Source of the DNA: Chloroflexota bacterium
GTDB taxonomy: Bacteria > Chloroflexota > Limnocylindria > Limnocylindrales > CSP1-4
Length of the DNA stretch: 17,121 nucleotides
Direction: 5' to 3'
Assembly (NCBI GenBank): GCA_013696945.1
Contig: JACCXQ010000144.1
Location: 1-17,121 of the forward strand
Both the position numbers and the translations under genes were made by a program. This document shows, in pieces, positions 6,115 through 13,155 of this stretch (the stretch's first letter is position 1; every line of letters begins with the position of its first letter). The notes under the pieces were generated by a model. The model was given only the letters and a program-made list of their open reading frames with translations. It was not told the origin of the DNA and made no database searches.

Positions 6115-6318
6115 ATGGTCATCGCATCGTCGCTCGCCTACCGCCACGGCCCACCGATCGTCGTGCTGCTCGCGTCGGTCGCGATGGCGCTGTGCGTGAT
6201 GGCCCTCCTCGCGTTCGTCGCGTCGTTGCTCGACCCGGGAACGATCGTCCCTACGCTTGACGGCCCACGGCTTGCTCCATTCCGCTGGAGCCCCGGGGAT
6301 CCGGACGGAACGGTGTAG
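6115..6318 (+). CDS. Small single-span membrane protein, unknown function
   Basis: A 67-residue ORF. It starts at ATG 6115 with GGAG at 6107-6110 as a close ribosome binding site, and it stops at TAG 6316-6318. Residues about 13-39 are strongly hydrophobic (PPIVVLLASVAMALCVMALL) and should span the membrane once. The C-terminus is short and Pro-rich. No family is recognised. Its position between the YHS gene and the membrane-anchored cupredoxin suggests a link with them, but this is inference. Length, a plausible Shine-Dalgarno and the hydrophobic profile support a real gene. Confidence 0.5.
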   Translation: MVIASSLAYRHGPPIVVLLASVAMALCVMALLAFVASLLDPGTIVPTLDGPRLAPFRWSPGDPDGTV

Positions 6319-6328
6319 CGCTTCTGGC

Positions 6329-6334
6329 TACAGT
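6329..6334 (+). promoter_or_regulatory. -10 box for the cupredoxin gene (leaderless)
   Basis: TACAGT ends 7 nt before ATG 6342, and no ribosome binding site lies between. This is the spacing expected when transcription starts at the start codon. Confidence 0.5.
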
Positions 6335-6341
6335 CGGGGGT

Positions 6342-6869
6342 ATGGATCGGCCCTCGGCGCGACCCTCGCGTGCTCCCGTCTACGTCATTCTGTTCGGGTT
6401 CGCCGTTGCGATCACGCTCGTTCTCGTGGCGCTGCGCGGCTTCTCCGCACCCGCCCCCACGATCGAGCGGGCCGGCACGCCCGATGCCCCGCGCGACGTC
6501 ACGGTCATCTTGCGCGACTACCTCTTCCAGCCCACGCCGCTCGGCCTCGTGCCAACAGAGACCGTTCGTTTCACGATCTTGAACGGGGGCCTCGAGCCTC
6601 ACGAGTTCGTCCTGGGCGACGAGGCAGTGCAGCGAGCGTGGGCCCAGGCCGACGCTGCGGCAACACCGCCGATCCCGTTCGCCACGGCACCGCCCGCGAG
6701 CGTGGCGCCTGACGTCGGCGGGCTCCGCGTGCTGGTCCGCTCCGGTGAGCAGGCCACGGTCGAGTACCGGGTGCCGTCCGCGGGCGAGCTGCAGCTCGTC
6801 TGCCATCTGCCCGGCCACGTGGAGCAGGGGATGATCGGACGCATCGAGTGGCGTCGCGTCGGAGAGTGA
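6342..6869 (+). CDS. Membrane-anchored cupredoxin (type I copper protein)
   Basis: A 175-residue protein. Residues 13-31 form one uncleaved transmembrane anchor after a short basic N-terminus, which places the rest outside the cytoplasm. The domain at about 50-172 shows the plastocyanin-like fold (DVTVILRDYLFQPTPL, then VRFTILNGG). It has a complete type I copper set: His87 in EPHEF, then Cys154, His159 and Met164 in CHLPGHVEQGM. A loop of about 40 residues (93-128, Ala/Pro-rich) is inserted between the first His and the last strand, longer than in small plastocyanins. It is probably an electron carrier or copper-binding domain on the outer face. Neighbouring YHS and ferredoxin genes fit a metal/redox theme. 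Confidence 0.88.
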   Translation: MDRPSARPSRAPVYVILFGFAVAITLVLVALRGFSAPAPTIERAGTPDAPRDVTVILRDYLFQPTPLGLVPTETVRFTILNGGLEPHEFVLGDEAVQRAWAQADAAATPPIPFATAPPASVAPDVGGLRVLVRSGEQATVEYRVPSAGELQLVCHLPGHVEQGMIGRIEWRRVGE

Positions 6870-6886
6870 CGCGAAGGCTCTCGCGC

Positions 6887-6892
6887 TAAGAT
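6887..6892 (+). promoter_or_regulatory. -10 box for the ferredoxin gene
   Basis: TAAGAT lies 45 nt upstream of ATG 6938. It is preceded by a short inverted repeat (CGCGA...TCGCG, about 6870-6885) that may be the end of the cupredoxin transcript. The resulting leader contains AGGAG at 6927-6931, 6 nt before the ATG. Confidence 0.4.
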
Positions 6893-6937
6893 TGCGGCCC
6901 GCCGATCGAGGCGCTCGGACGATCCCAGGAGTTCGCC

Positions 6938-7228
6938 ATGACCTACGTGATCGCAGATCCTTGCATCGACGTCCTGGACCTCTCGTGCGTCTCCGTCTGC
7001 CCGGTCGACTGCATCCACTACGAGGCCGGGGTCGACCGCAAGCTCTTCATCGACCCCAACGAGTGCATCGACTGTGGAGCCTGCGAACCGGAATGTCCCG
7101 TCAACGCGATCTACCCGGAGGACGCGGTCCCGGCCGAATGGGCGAGCTTCACCGAGCTCGATGCGCGCTGGTATCAGGACAAGGAGTCCACCCGAAAGGC
7201 GGTCGACGAATGGAAGCCACCCGCTTGA
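6938..7228 (+). CDS. fdxA: Seven-iron ferredoxin ([3Fe-4S][4Fe-4S])
   Basis: A 96-residue protein with the cysteine pattern of Azotobacter FdI-type 7Fe ferredoxins. Cys9 and Cys17 with Cys53 can hold the [3Fe-4S] cluster. Cys21 with Cys43, Cys46 and Cys49 (CIDCGAC) can hold the [4Fe-4S] cluster. Cys25 corresponds to the free cysteine. The tail (EWASFTELDARWYQDK, about 64-80) is the extension usual in FdxA. It is a soluble cytoplasmic electron carrier. Its partner is not visible, although the F420 oxidoreductase and proline dehydrogenase nearby are other redox enzymes. The ATG is set by AGGAG 6 nt upstream, one of the clearest ribosome binding sites in the window. Confidence 0.95.
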   Translation: MTYVIADPCIDVLDLSCVSVCPVDCIHYEAGVDRKLFIDPNECIDCGACEPECPVNAIYPEDAVPAEWASFTELDARWYQDKESTRKAVDEWKPPA

Positions 7229-7250
7229 CCCGCTTGGACCGGGCACTGCG

Positions 7251-7916
7251 ATGACCGCACCTGACACGCGGATCCCCGACGAGGCCGCGATCGAGCGCTA
7301 TCGCTACCTGCTTCGGACCGCACCGCCCGACATGATCGAGCAGGCCCACGCGGAGGCTTTCGCCCAGCTGACGCCTGACCAGCGGCGCCAGGTCCTCGCG
7401 GCGCTGGGCGACCAGGTGCCCGCTCAGGAGCGGATGAGTGGTGATGACCCCCAGAGCCTCGCCCGCCTGGCGACCCGTGCCGAGCTCCGCCAGCCCGGCA
7501 CGCTCGAGCGCACCTTCGGCTCGATGGAGTCACGCGGCGCGGGCTGGGGCCCCACGGGCGGCGGCATGGGCATGGGCGGGATGTTCATGGGCATGCTCGC
7601 AGCGAGCTTCATCGGGACGGCCGTAGCGCAGGCTTTCTTCGCCGATCCAGGCGCGTACGGAGCCGGCTACCAGGAAGGCTACGAAGCTGGGTCGGACGGC
7701 GCTGGGGGCACGGACGTGGCAGCCGGCGAGGCGGGCGGCGCTGAAGCGGAGGCCGGAGGCTTCGCCGGCCGCGAGTCGTCGATCGGCGGCTGGGCGACGG
7801 ATCCTGGTGCGGGCGATCCCGGCACGGGTGACGCTGGCGGGGACCTAGGGGGAGGAGATGTCGGCGGGGACTTCGGTGGAGGCGACTTCGGCGGGGGTGA
7901 CTTCGGCGGGTTCTGA
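7251..7916 (+). CDS. Conserved hypothetical protein with Met/Gly core and Gly-Asp-Phe repeat tail
   Basis: A 221-residue protein starting at ATG 7251, 22 bp after the ferredoxin stop and perhaps co-transcribed. The N-terminal about 90 residues are charged and helical (ERYRYLLRTAPPDMIEQAHA, then TPDQRRQVL). A Met/Gly-rich stretch follows (GGGMGMGGMFMGML, about 103-116) that could be a membrane-inserting helix with the next AASFIGTAVAQAFF. The C-terminal 90 residues are low-complexity Gly/Ala/Asp ending in repeated GGGDF units. Similar proteins occur in high-GC bacteria without a known role, and some carry doubtful cation-ATPase names; that is from memory. No catalytic motif is seen. It ends 3 bp from the convergent ABC permease gene. 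Confidence 0.75.
   Translation: MTAPDTRIPDEAAIERYRYLLRTAPPDMIEQAHAEAFAQLTPDQRRQVLAALGDQVPAQERMSGDDPQSLARLATRAELRQPGTLERTFGSMESRGAGWGPTGGGMGMGGMFMGMLAASFIGTAVAQAFFADPGAYGAGYQEGYEAGSDGAGGTDVAAGEAGGAEAEAGGFAGRESSIGGWATDPGAGDPGTGDAGGDLGGGDVGGDFGGGDFGGGDFGGF
7857..7913 (+). repeat. 15-bp tandem repeat encoding GGGDF units
   Basis: Near-identical 15-bp units (GACTTCGGCGGGGGT and variants) start at 7869, 7884 and 7899, after a related unit at 7857. They encode the repeated Gly-Gly-Gly-Asp-Phe tail of the preceding protein. Such a repeat may expand or contract by slippage in multiples of 15 bp without breaking the frame. Confidence 0.7.
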
Positions 7917-7919
7917 GGC

Positions 7920-9245
7920 TCAGCCTCGAGCGAAGATCGCCCCCACGATCCGCCCGATGCTCGGGCGCACTCCGTAGAGCAGGAGCGTGGCCCGGAAGAC
8001 GCGTGCCGATGCCACGGTGGCGACGATCGTGAAGAGCGCCAGCGAGGTGAGTGACGCCACGATGAGGAGCCATGGCGGCTCGGGCGCCAGCGTGAGGACC
8101 ATCAGCATCGTCGCCGGGGTGGTGAGCGGGATGAGAGCCAGGACGGTCACGATCGGCGACTCGATGTCGGCCAGGAACAGGCCGCTGAAGATGAGCGGCA
8201 CCACCGCCGCGAACCCGAAGATGCCCGCGTACTGCTGCGCCTCCCGGCTGCCAGGCGCAAGTGCCCCGACCGCGCTGAACATCGCCCCGTAGGCCAGGTA
8301 ACCCAGTGCGAAGTACGCCACCGCGAGGATGAGCGTCACCGGGCTGATCGAGATCGACGACAGCTCGCCCAGCTGGTCCCCGAGCAGCGGCGCCGCGATC
8401 GCTGCGGTCAGCACCCAGACCACGACCTGCGTGAGGCCGGCCGCGCCGAGCCCCAGGATCTTGCCGCCCATCAGCGGCAGCGCCGGTACGGAGCTGAGCA
8501 CTATCTCCACGACGCGGTTCTCCTTCTCCTCGGTCACCGACTGGAGCAGATAGCCCGTCGTGATGAAGATGCTCAGCACGAAGAGCATCGTGAACGCGAA
8601 TGGCAGCAGGAACGAGGCGATCGATGGGTCGGCGGCCACCGGTGCGCCGCTCAGCGTCTGTGCATCGATGGCCGTGAAGGGCGCGACGACGCGCTGGACC
8701 ACGTCCGGCGCCACCGCAGCGTCCCGCAGCAACGTCGTCTGTATCAGCAGCGCCAGCTCATGCTGCTGGGCGCCCTGCCGCTGGAGGCCGCCGAGCGGCT
8801 GAGCGGCGGCACGCGCGTCGATCCGGAGCAGCGTCGGGTCGTCCGGATAAGTCGAGGGCAGGACATAGAGCTCCTCGGCGCTGCCGGCACCCAGCCGCCG
8901 CAGCCCCTCCTCGCGCGAGACCAGCTGGACGTGCGGGGTCAGTGGCGCTGCCGGCTGGAGGTCGAGCGGCGATTCGTTCGCCACGAGGAGCACGAAGTCC
9001 TCAGGGCCGCCCGGCCCGTCCGGACTGCCGATGCCCAGCCCGCCCCCCGACACGAAGCCAGAGAGCGTCATGAAGAACCCGATGCCGAGAGGCAGCAGCA
9101 GCGTCCCGAACACGAATCCGCGGCGCCTGACCGTCCGGAGATAGTCCCGCTTCGCCACGATGCCGAGCAGTCCGATGGAGCCTCGAAGGCCGGCTCGACC
9201 GCGGCGTGCGCGCCTCTCCTCGGGCTCTGTCGATGGCCCGGTCAA
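7920..9245 (-). CDS. ABC-2 type exporter permease (NatB-like)
   Basis: A 441-residue membrane protein. Residues 1-30 are a basic cytoplasmic tail. A transmembrane helix (about 43-66) is followed by an extracytoplasmic domain of about 140 residues, then five or six helices (about 215-430) containing TEEKENRVVEIVLSSVPALPLMGGK, the ABC-2/NatB signature region. With the upstream ATPase it should form an exporter; sodium or antibiotic export is typical of the family, but the substrate is unknown. The only start that keeps the first helix is TTG at 9245, which overlaps the TGA of the ATPase gene (TTGA), so translation is probably coupled. A TTG start is unusual in this window. Confidence 0.9.
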   Translation of the reverse strand: MTGPSTEPEERRARRGRAGLRGSIGLLGIVAKRDYLRTVRRRGFVFGTLLLPLGIGFFMTLSGFVSGGGLGIGSPDGPGGPEDFVLLVANESPLDLQPAAPLTPHVQLVSREEGLRRLGAGSAEELYVLPSTYPDDPTLLRIDARAAAQPLGGLQRQGAQQHELALLIQTTLLRDAAVAPDVVQRVVAPFTAIDAQTLSGAPVAADPSIASFLLPFAFTMLFVLSIFITTGYLLQSVTEEKENRVVEIVLSSVPALPLMGGKILGLGAAGLTQVVVWVLTAAIAAPLLGDQLGELSSISISPVTLILAVAYFALGYLAYGAMFSAVGALAPGSREAQQYAGIFGFAAVVPLIFSGLFLADIESPIVTVLALIPLTTPATMLMVLTLAPEPPWLLIVASLTSLALFTIVATVASARVFRATLLLYGVRPSIGRIVGAIFARG

Positions 9246-10201
9246 CGCACAGCCTCGGCGCGCCGGTCGCCGGCGACGGTGCGGATGAAGATCTCGTTGA
9301 GCGTCGGCGTCGAGACCTCGAAGCGTTCGACGGCCGCGCCCAGCTCAGCGAGCTCCTGGAAGAACGCCTGTGCCGAGGCATCGCTGTGGAGCAGGAAGCG
9401 GACGCTGCCGTTGGCGACCGACACCTCCGAAACGCTGCGATACCGCTGGGGATCCATCGGGATGCCGCCGCCGCGCACCTCGACCGCGCCGTCACTGAAC
9501 GCGCGCTGGATATCAGGGACGCGCCCGTAGAGCAGCCGCCGACCCTTGTCGATGAGGAGGATCCGGTCGCACAGCGTCTGCGCGTCGGCCATGTCGTGGG
9601 TGCTCATGACGACCGCCGCGCCGCGATCGCGCTGAGCGGTGATGACGCCCTTCAGCATCTCGGCGTTGACCGGGTCGAGGCCCTGGAACGGCTCGTCGAC
9701 GATGAGCAGATCGGGGTCGTGCAAGACGGTCGCCACGACCTGCGCCTTCTGGTGCATCCCTCGGCTCAGCTCGGCCGCCTTCTGCTTCATCGACGGGCCC
9801 AGCCCGACGTCCTCGAGCCACCGCGTCGCCCGCCGGCGGGCCTCCGCCGTCGGCAGGCCGCGCAGCGCACCGAAGTAGGTCAGCGTGTCGAGGACGGGCA
9901 CGTCCCGGTAGAGGCCGCGCTCCTCCGGCAGGTAGCCCACGCGCGCCTGGTGCTCCACGCCCGGCGCTCCGCCGAAGACCGCGATCGAGCCCCGGTCGGG
10001 CCGGATGATGTCGAGGATCATCCGCATCGTCGTCGTCTTGCCGGCGCCGTTCGGGCCCAGGAAGCCCAGGACCTCGCCGGGCCGGACATCGAACGAGAGA
10101 TCCTGGACCACGTCCACGTTGCCGAACCGTTTCCAGACGCCGTCGACCACGACCACCGGTGCGGCCGCCGGCGCCGGACTCCCCCCGCTCACATCATCCA
10201 C
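9242..10201 (-). CDS. ABC transporter ATP-binding protein (NatA-like)
   Basis: About 319 residues from GTG 10201; GTG 10192 is an alternative. All nucleotide-binding motifs are present: Walker A GPNGAGKTT (49-57), the ABC signature LSRGMHQKA, Walker B LLIVDEPFQGLD and the switch histidine in STHDM. LSxGMxQK-type signatures are typical of ABC-2 exporters. The C-terminal about 80 residues form the extension common in NatA/CcmA-like ATPases. The downstream permease overlaps by 3 nt. A TACCAT -10 box lies 8 nt before GTG 10201 and there is no Shine-Dalgarno, which favours that start and a leaderless mRNA. Confidence 0.93.
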   Translation of the reverse strand: MDDVSGGSPAPAAAPVVVVDGVWKRFGNVDVVQDLSFDVRPGEVLGFLGPNGAGKTTTMRMILDIIRPDRGSIAVFGGAPGVEHQARVGYLPEERGLYRDVPVLDTLTYFGALRGLPTAEARRRATRWLEDVGLGPSMKQKAAELSRGMHQKAQVVATVLHDPDLLIVDEPFQGLDPVNAEMLKGVITAQRDRGAAVVMSTHDMADAQTLCDRILLIDKGRRLLYGRVPDIQRAFSDGAVEVRGGGIPMDPQRYRSVSEVSVANGSVRFLLHSDASAQAFFQELAELGAAVERFEVSTPTLNEIFIRTVAGDRRAEAVR

Positions 10202-10209
10202 TGACCGAC

Positions 10210-10215
10210 ATGGTA
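10210..10215 (-). promoter_or_regulatory. -10 box for the ABC exporter operon
   Basis: TACCAT on the minus strand ends 8 nt before GTG 10201. It overlaps the position where the -35 element of the opposing promoter (10232-10237) would lie. Confidence 0.5.
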
Positions 10216-10231
10216 TGCGGCGACCCCCGTC

Positions 10232-10237
10232 TAGACT
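10232..10237 (+). promoter_or_regulatory. -10 box for the BtuF-like gene (leaderless)
   Basis: TAGACT ends 6 nt before GTG 10244. It is part of the 8-bp palindrome GTCTAGAC (10230-10237). No ribosome binding site lies in between. Confidence 0.55.
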
Positions 10238-10243
10238 CCCGGA

Positions 10244-11185
10244 GTGCGGATCGTGTCCCTGCTCCCATCGGCCACCGAGATCGTCTTCTCGCTCGGGCTG
10301 GGTGACGAGCTGGTCGGTCGGACCCACGAATGCGATCACCCGCAGGAAGCGCTGGCAGTGCCCGTCATGACGGCCGACGTCGGCGGCAGCCCGCAGGACA
10401 CGAGCCGCGAGACCCATGACCGGGTCGGGCGGTCCATCCATCGTGGCCGCTCGCTCTACCGGCTCGACACGGACGCGCTCGCTGAGGCGCATCCGGACCT
10501 GATCATCACGCAGGAGCTCTGCGAGGTCTGCGCCGTGAGCTACCGTGAGGTGACCGAGGCGGTCCGCGCCATCGATGGCGACATCACCGTCGTGAGCCTC
10601 GAGCCGACGTCGATCGAGGGGATCCTCAACACGATCTCGACGGTCGGCGCGATGGCCGAGGCGGAGGACGAGGCGGTCGGTCTCGTGGAGCTGCTGCGCG
10701 AGCGCCTCGGCGCGATCGAGAACCGCGTGCTGGAGCGGCGCCTCGCCGGTGTGCGGCCGCGCCGTGTCGTCTGCCTGGAGTGGCTCGACCCGCCGTTCGC
10801 GGCCGGGCACTGGGTCCCCGAGCAGGTGCGTCGGGCGGGTGGCTGGGAGCTGCTCGGCAACGAGGGCGCAAAGTCCGTGCCGACGACCTGGGAACAGGTG
10901 CGCGACGTGGACCCCGAGCAGCTGATGCTGATGCCGTGCGGTTTCGATGCGCGCCGGACGGCCGACGAGTTCGATGCCATGGACCGCCCCGAGTGGTTCG
11001 ACGACCTGCGGGCCGTGAGTCGCGGCGAGGTCTTCGCGCTCGACGGATCGGGCTACTTCAGCCGGCCCGGGCCGCGCGTCATCGATGGCATCGCGCTGCT
11101 TGCCGAGCTGTTCGACCCGGAGGGGTTCATCGACGTCGCACCGCCGGCGGCGTGGATCCCGGTCGGCCCGGCGTATCCGCGCTGA
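10244..11185 (+). CDS. Cytosolic BtuF-like (helical-backbone) cobalamin/siderophore-binding protein
   Basis: A 313-residue protein starting at GTG 10244. The N-terminus RIVSLLPSATEIVFSLGLGD is the first strand and helix of the BtuF/FepB periplasmic-binding fold. A rigid central helix follows at about 150-175, and the second lobe begins RRVVCLEWLDPPFAAG. There is no signal peptide or lipobox: the fold begins at residue 2. It carries a conserved-looking QELCEVCAVS segment with Cys93 and Cys96. Proteins of this kind are annotated as cobalamin-binding proteins and are often unlinked to an ABC importer; here the neighbouring ABC genes encode an exporter on the other strand. An intracellular corrinoid- or metal-binding role is possible but unproven. 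Confidence 0.82.
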   Translation: MRIVSLLPSATEIVFSLGLGDELVGRTHECDHPQEALAVPVMTADVGGSPQDTSRETHDRVGRSIHRGRSLYRLDTDALAEAHPDLIITQELCEVCAVSYREVTEAVRAIDGDITVVSLEPTSIEGILNTISTVGAMAEAEDEAVGLVELLRERLGAIENRVLERRLAGVRPRRVVCLEWLDPPFAAGHWVPEQVRRAGGWELLGNEGAKSVPTTWEQVRDVDPEQLMLMPCGFDARRTADEFDAMDRPEWFDDLRAVSRGEVFALDGSGYFSRPGPRVIDGIALLAELFDPEGFIDVAPPAAWIPVGPAYPR

Positions 11186-11203
11186 TGCTCGAGGTTTGCC
11201 GTC

Positions 11204-12127
11204 GTGCCGTTCCGTGAGGGATTCGACTGTCTCTGGTGCGGGCAGGCCCACCGGACGCGCTCCGGCTCGGACATCGAGGGCTGGGCGTCGCTATGCCCCG
11301 ATTGCGTCGGCCGGGCGGGTGACAACGGCTTCCTGCGCTTCCGGCTCCGCCAGGCGCTCGAGGAGCGCGGCCGCGCGACCGCGCACGAGGCGGATGGCGG
11401 TGTCGCGGTGGCGGCTCCCGTGGGGCCCTCGGCTCCGGCGCAGGTCACGCCCGAGGAGATCGACGCCGACATGAAGGCGTACTACGCGGCCCGTGCGCCC
11501 GAGTACGACCAGGTCTACCTCCATCGGGGCCGGGAAGCGGACGGCAAGGTGCTCGACCTCTGGTTCGACCACGAGATCGACGAGCTCACGCAGTGGCTCG
11601 ATGGCCTGCCGTTCCGCGGCGAGATCGTGGAGATCGCCGCCGGCACGGGCTGGTGGTCCCCGCTGCTCGCCCAGAAGGGGGAGCTGTCGATCTACGACGT
11701 GACGCCCGAGCCGCTCGAGATCGCGCGGCAGCGTCTCGTGGCGCACGGGCTCCGCGCGCACATCCATGTACGCGACGCGTGGGAGGAGCCGGATCGCCAG
11801 GTCGATGGCGTGTTCTGCGGCTTCTGGCTCAGCCACGTCTCGCGGCAGCGCCTCGGCTCGTTCCTGGGCATCGTCGCGCGCTGGCTGAAGCCCGGGGGCA
11901 CCTTCGCTTTCCTCGACGAGCGGGCGGGCACCGTCGGGGTCGACCCGGGGGTGGATCCGGCCACCGGAACGTCCGTGCGCCGGCTGGACGACGGCCGCGA
12001 GTTTCGGATCACCAAGGTCTACTACGCTCCGGACGAGCTGCGGTCCGCGTTGCTCCAAGCGGGCTTCGCCACCGCCGAGATCCGCCAGACCGAGAGGTTC
12101 TTCCTGATGGGCTCGGCGACACGATGA
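11204..12127 (+). CDS. Zinc-ribbon/SAM-dependent methyltransferase fusion protein
   Basis: A 307-residue protein from GTG 11204, 18 bp after the BtuF-like gene. Residues 9-34 contain CxxC...CxxC (Cys9, Cys12, Cys31, Cys34), a small zinc ribbon. A charged and then Ala/Pro-rich linker (about 50-82) leads to a class I SAM-dependent methyltransferase. The latter has YYAARAPEYD (93-102), motif I VEIAAGTGWW (142-151), an acidic residue in YDVTPE after the second strand, and a LKPGGTFAFLDE post-motif. The methyl acceptor is unknown. An internal ATG at residue 90 could make a ribbonless form. The stop overlaps the next ATG (ATGA), which predicts coupled translation with the F420-type oxidoreductase. 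Confidence 0.88.
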   Translation: MPFREGFDCLWCGQAHRTRSGSDIEGWASLCPDCVGRAGDNGFLRFRLRQALEERGRATAHEADGGVAVAAPVGPSAPAQVTPEEIDADMKAYYAARAPEYDQVYLHRGREADGKVLDLWFDHEIDELTQWLDGLPFRGEIVEIAAGTGWWSPLLAQKGELSIYDVTPEPLEIARQRLVAHGLRAHIHVRDAWEEPDRQVDGVFCGFWLSHVSRQRLGSFLGIVARWLKPGGTFAFLDERAGTVGVDPGVDPATGTSVRRLDDGREFRITKVYYAPDELRSALLQAGFATAEIRQTERFFLMGSATR

Positions 12128-13047
12128 CCTCGGCCGCGCTCGACGCGATCGGCCCCCTGGGCGTGTGGGGGCACATCGATTCGCTGCCCGTCGACGGCGT
12201 GCGCGCCTACGCTCGCCGGGTCGAGGAGCTGGGCTTCGGGGCGCTCTGGGTCCCCGAGACGGTCGGTCGCGAGCCCTTTGCGCTGCTGGCGCTGGCGTCG
12301 ACCGCGACGGAGCGACTGGTCCTTGGCACGAGCATCGCGTCGATCTACGCGCGAGACGCGGTCACGATGCGCACGGCCGCCATGACCCTCCACGAGGCGA
12401 CCGGCGGGCGCTTCATCCTCGGCCTGGGCGTGTCGCATCCACATCTCGTCAGCAAGGTGCGCGGGCACGAGTACACGGGTCCGGTGAGCACGATGCGCGC
12501 CTACCTCGACGCCTACCGCGGCGCGCCGTACACCGGTCCGCGACCGATCGACCAGCCAGAGACCGAACCGCCGGTGATCGTCGCCGCGCTGCGGGAGCGC
12601 ATGACAGCGCTGGGTGCCACGGAAGCCGACGGCGCGTTCCCGTACCTCGTGACGCCCGAACGCGTGGGCCAGATCCGCCGATGGCTGGACAGCGCGGCGC
12701 CGTCGGGCGCTCGGCGGCCGTTCCTCGCGGTGACGGTGCCAGCCGTGCTGGAGACTGATCCCGCTCGGGCCCGGGACATCGCCCGCATGTACCTCGCGCC
12801 GTACCTCCGAACGCCGAACTACCGCGCGAGCTGGGGCCAGCAGGGCTTCAGCGATGAGGACTGGGAGAAGCCCGGCAGCGATCGCCTGGTCGACGCGATG
12901 ATCGCCTGGGGCGACGCCGATGCGCTGCGAGAGCGGATCGAGCAGATGTCAGCCGGTGACGCCGACCATGTGGCGGTCATCCCGCTCTCGCCCGACGGCT
13001 CGACCGAGCATCTGCCCACGCTGGAGGCGCTCGCACCGCGCGGCTGA
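12124..13047 (+). CDS. LLM-class (luciferase-like) oxidoreductase, probably F420-dependent
   Basis: A 307-residue TIM-barrel protein. The opening (GPLGVWGHIDSLPVDGVRAY, then RRVEELGFGALWVPET), the strand RLVLGTSIASIYARDAVTMR and TGGRFILGLGVSHP are characteristic of the luciferase-like monooxygenase family of the TIGR03620/MSMEG-type F420-dependent branch. That family reduces or oxidises small molecules with deazaflavin F420 or FMN. The cofactor choice is inferred from similarity, not from a proven residue set, and the substrate is unknown. ATG 12124 overlaps the methyltransferase stop, so the two are probably made together and may act on the same compound. Confidence 0.88.
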   Translation: MTSAALDAIGPLGVWGHIDSLPVDGVRAYARRVEELGFGALWVPETVGREPFALLALASTATERLVLGTSIASIYARDAVTMRTAAMTLHEATGGRFILGLGVSHPHLVSKVRGHEYTGPVSTMRAYLDAYRGAPYTGPRPIDQPETEPPVIVAALRERMTALGATEADGAFPYLVTPERVGQIRRWLDSAAPSGARRPFLAVTVPAVLETDPARARDIARMYLAPYLRTPNYRASWGQQGFSDEDWEKPGSDRLVDAMIAWGDADALRERIEQMSAGDADHVAVIPLSPDGSTEHLPTLEALAPRG

Positions 13048-13155
13048 GGCATCCCTCCCGCCCACCGTCACGACCACGACGGCGCTCGCTCTCATCACGC
13101 CATCCTGGATGAGCGGGGATCAGCACCCCCGACGCCGACCTATACTCGGCCGCCC
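13048..13155 (+). promoter_or_regulatory. Intergenic region with hairpins and proC promoter
   Basis: This gap of 108 bp holds CTCATC (13091-13096)/GATGAG (13108-13113), the small hairpin CGGGG (13114-13118)/CCCCG (13127-13131), and the -10 box TATACT at 13141-13146. The hairpins may terminate the methyltransferase/oxidoreductase transcript, although no T-run follows. TATACT ends 9 nt before the proC ATG, giving a leaderless or very short-leader mRNA. No TTGACA-like -35 is apparent. Confidence 0.45.

Noticed and set aside
10202..11251. Minus-strand extension of the ABC ATPase frame over the BtuF-like gene
   Set aside because: Low-complexity shadow of the plus-strand gene; the ATPase fold starts near 10150 and has its own -10 box.
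11291..12058. Minus-strand open frame opposite the methyltransferase
   Set aside because: Typical antisense shadow in high-GC DNA; no motif, and the plus frame carries clear zinc-ribbon and SAM motifs.
13091..13131. Strong intrinsic terminator before proC
   Set aside because: Small hairpins exist but no T-run follows, so it is listed only as part of the intergenic region.
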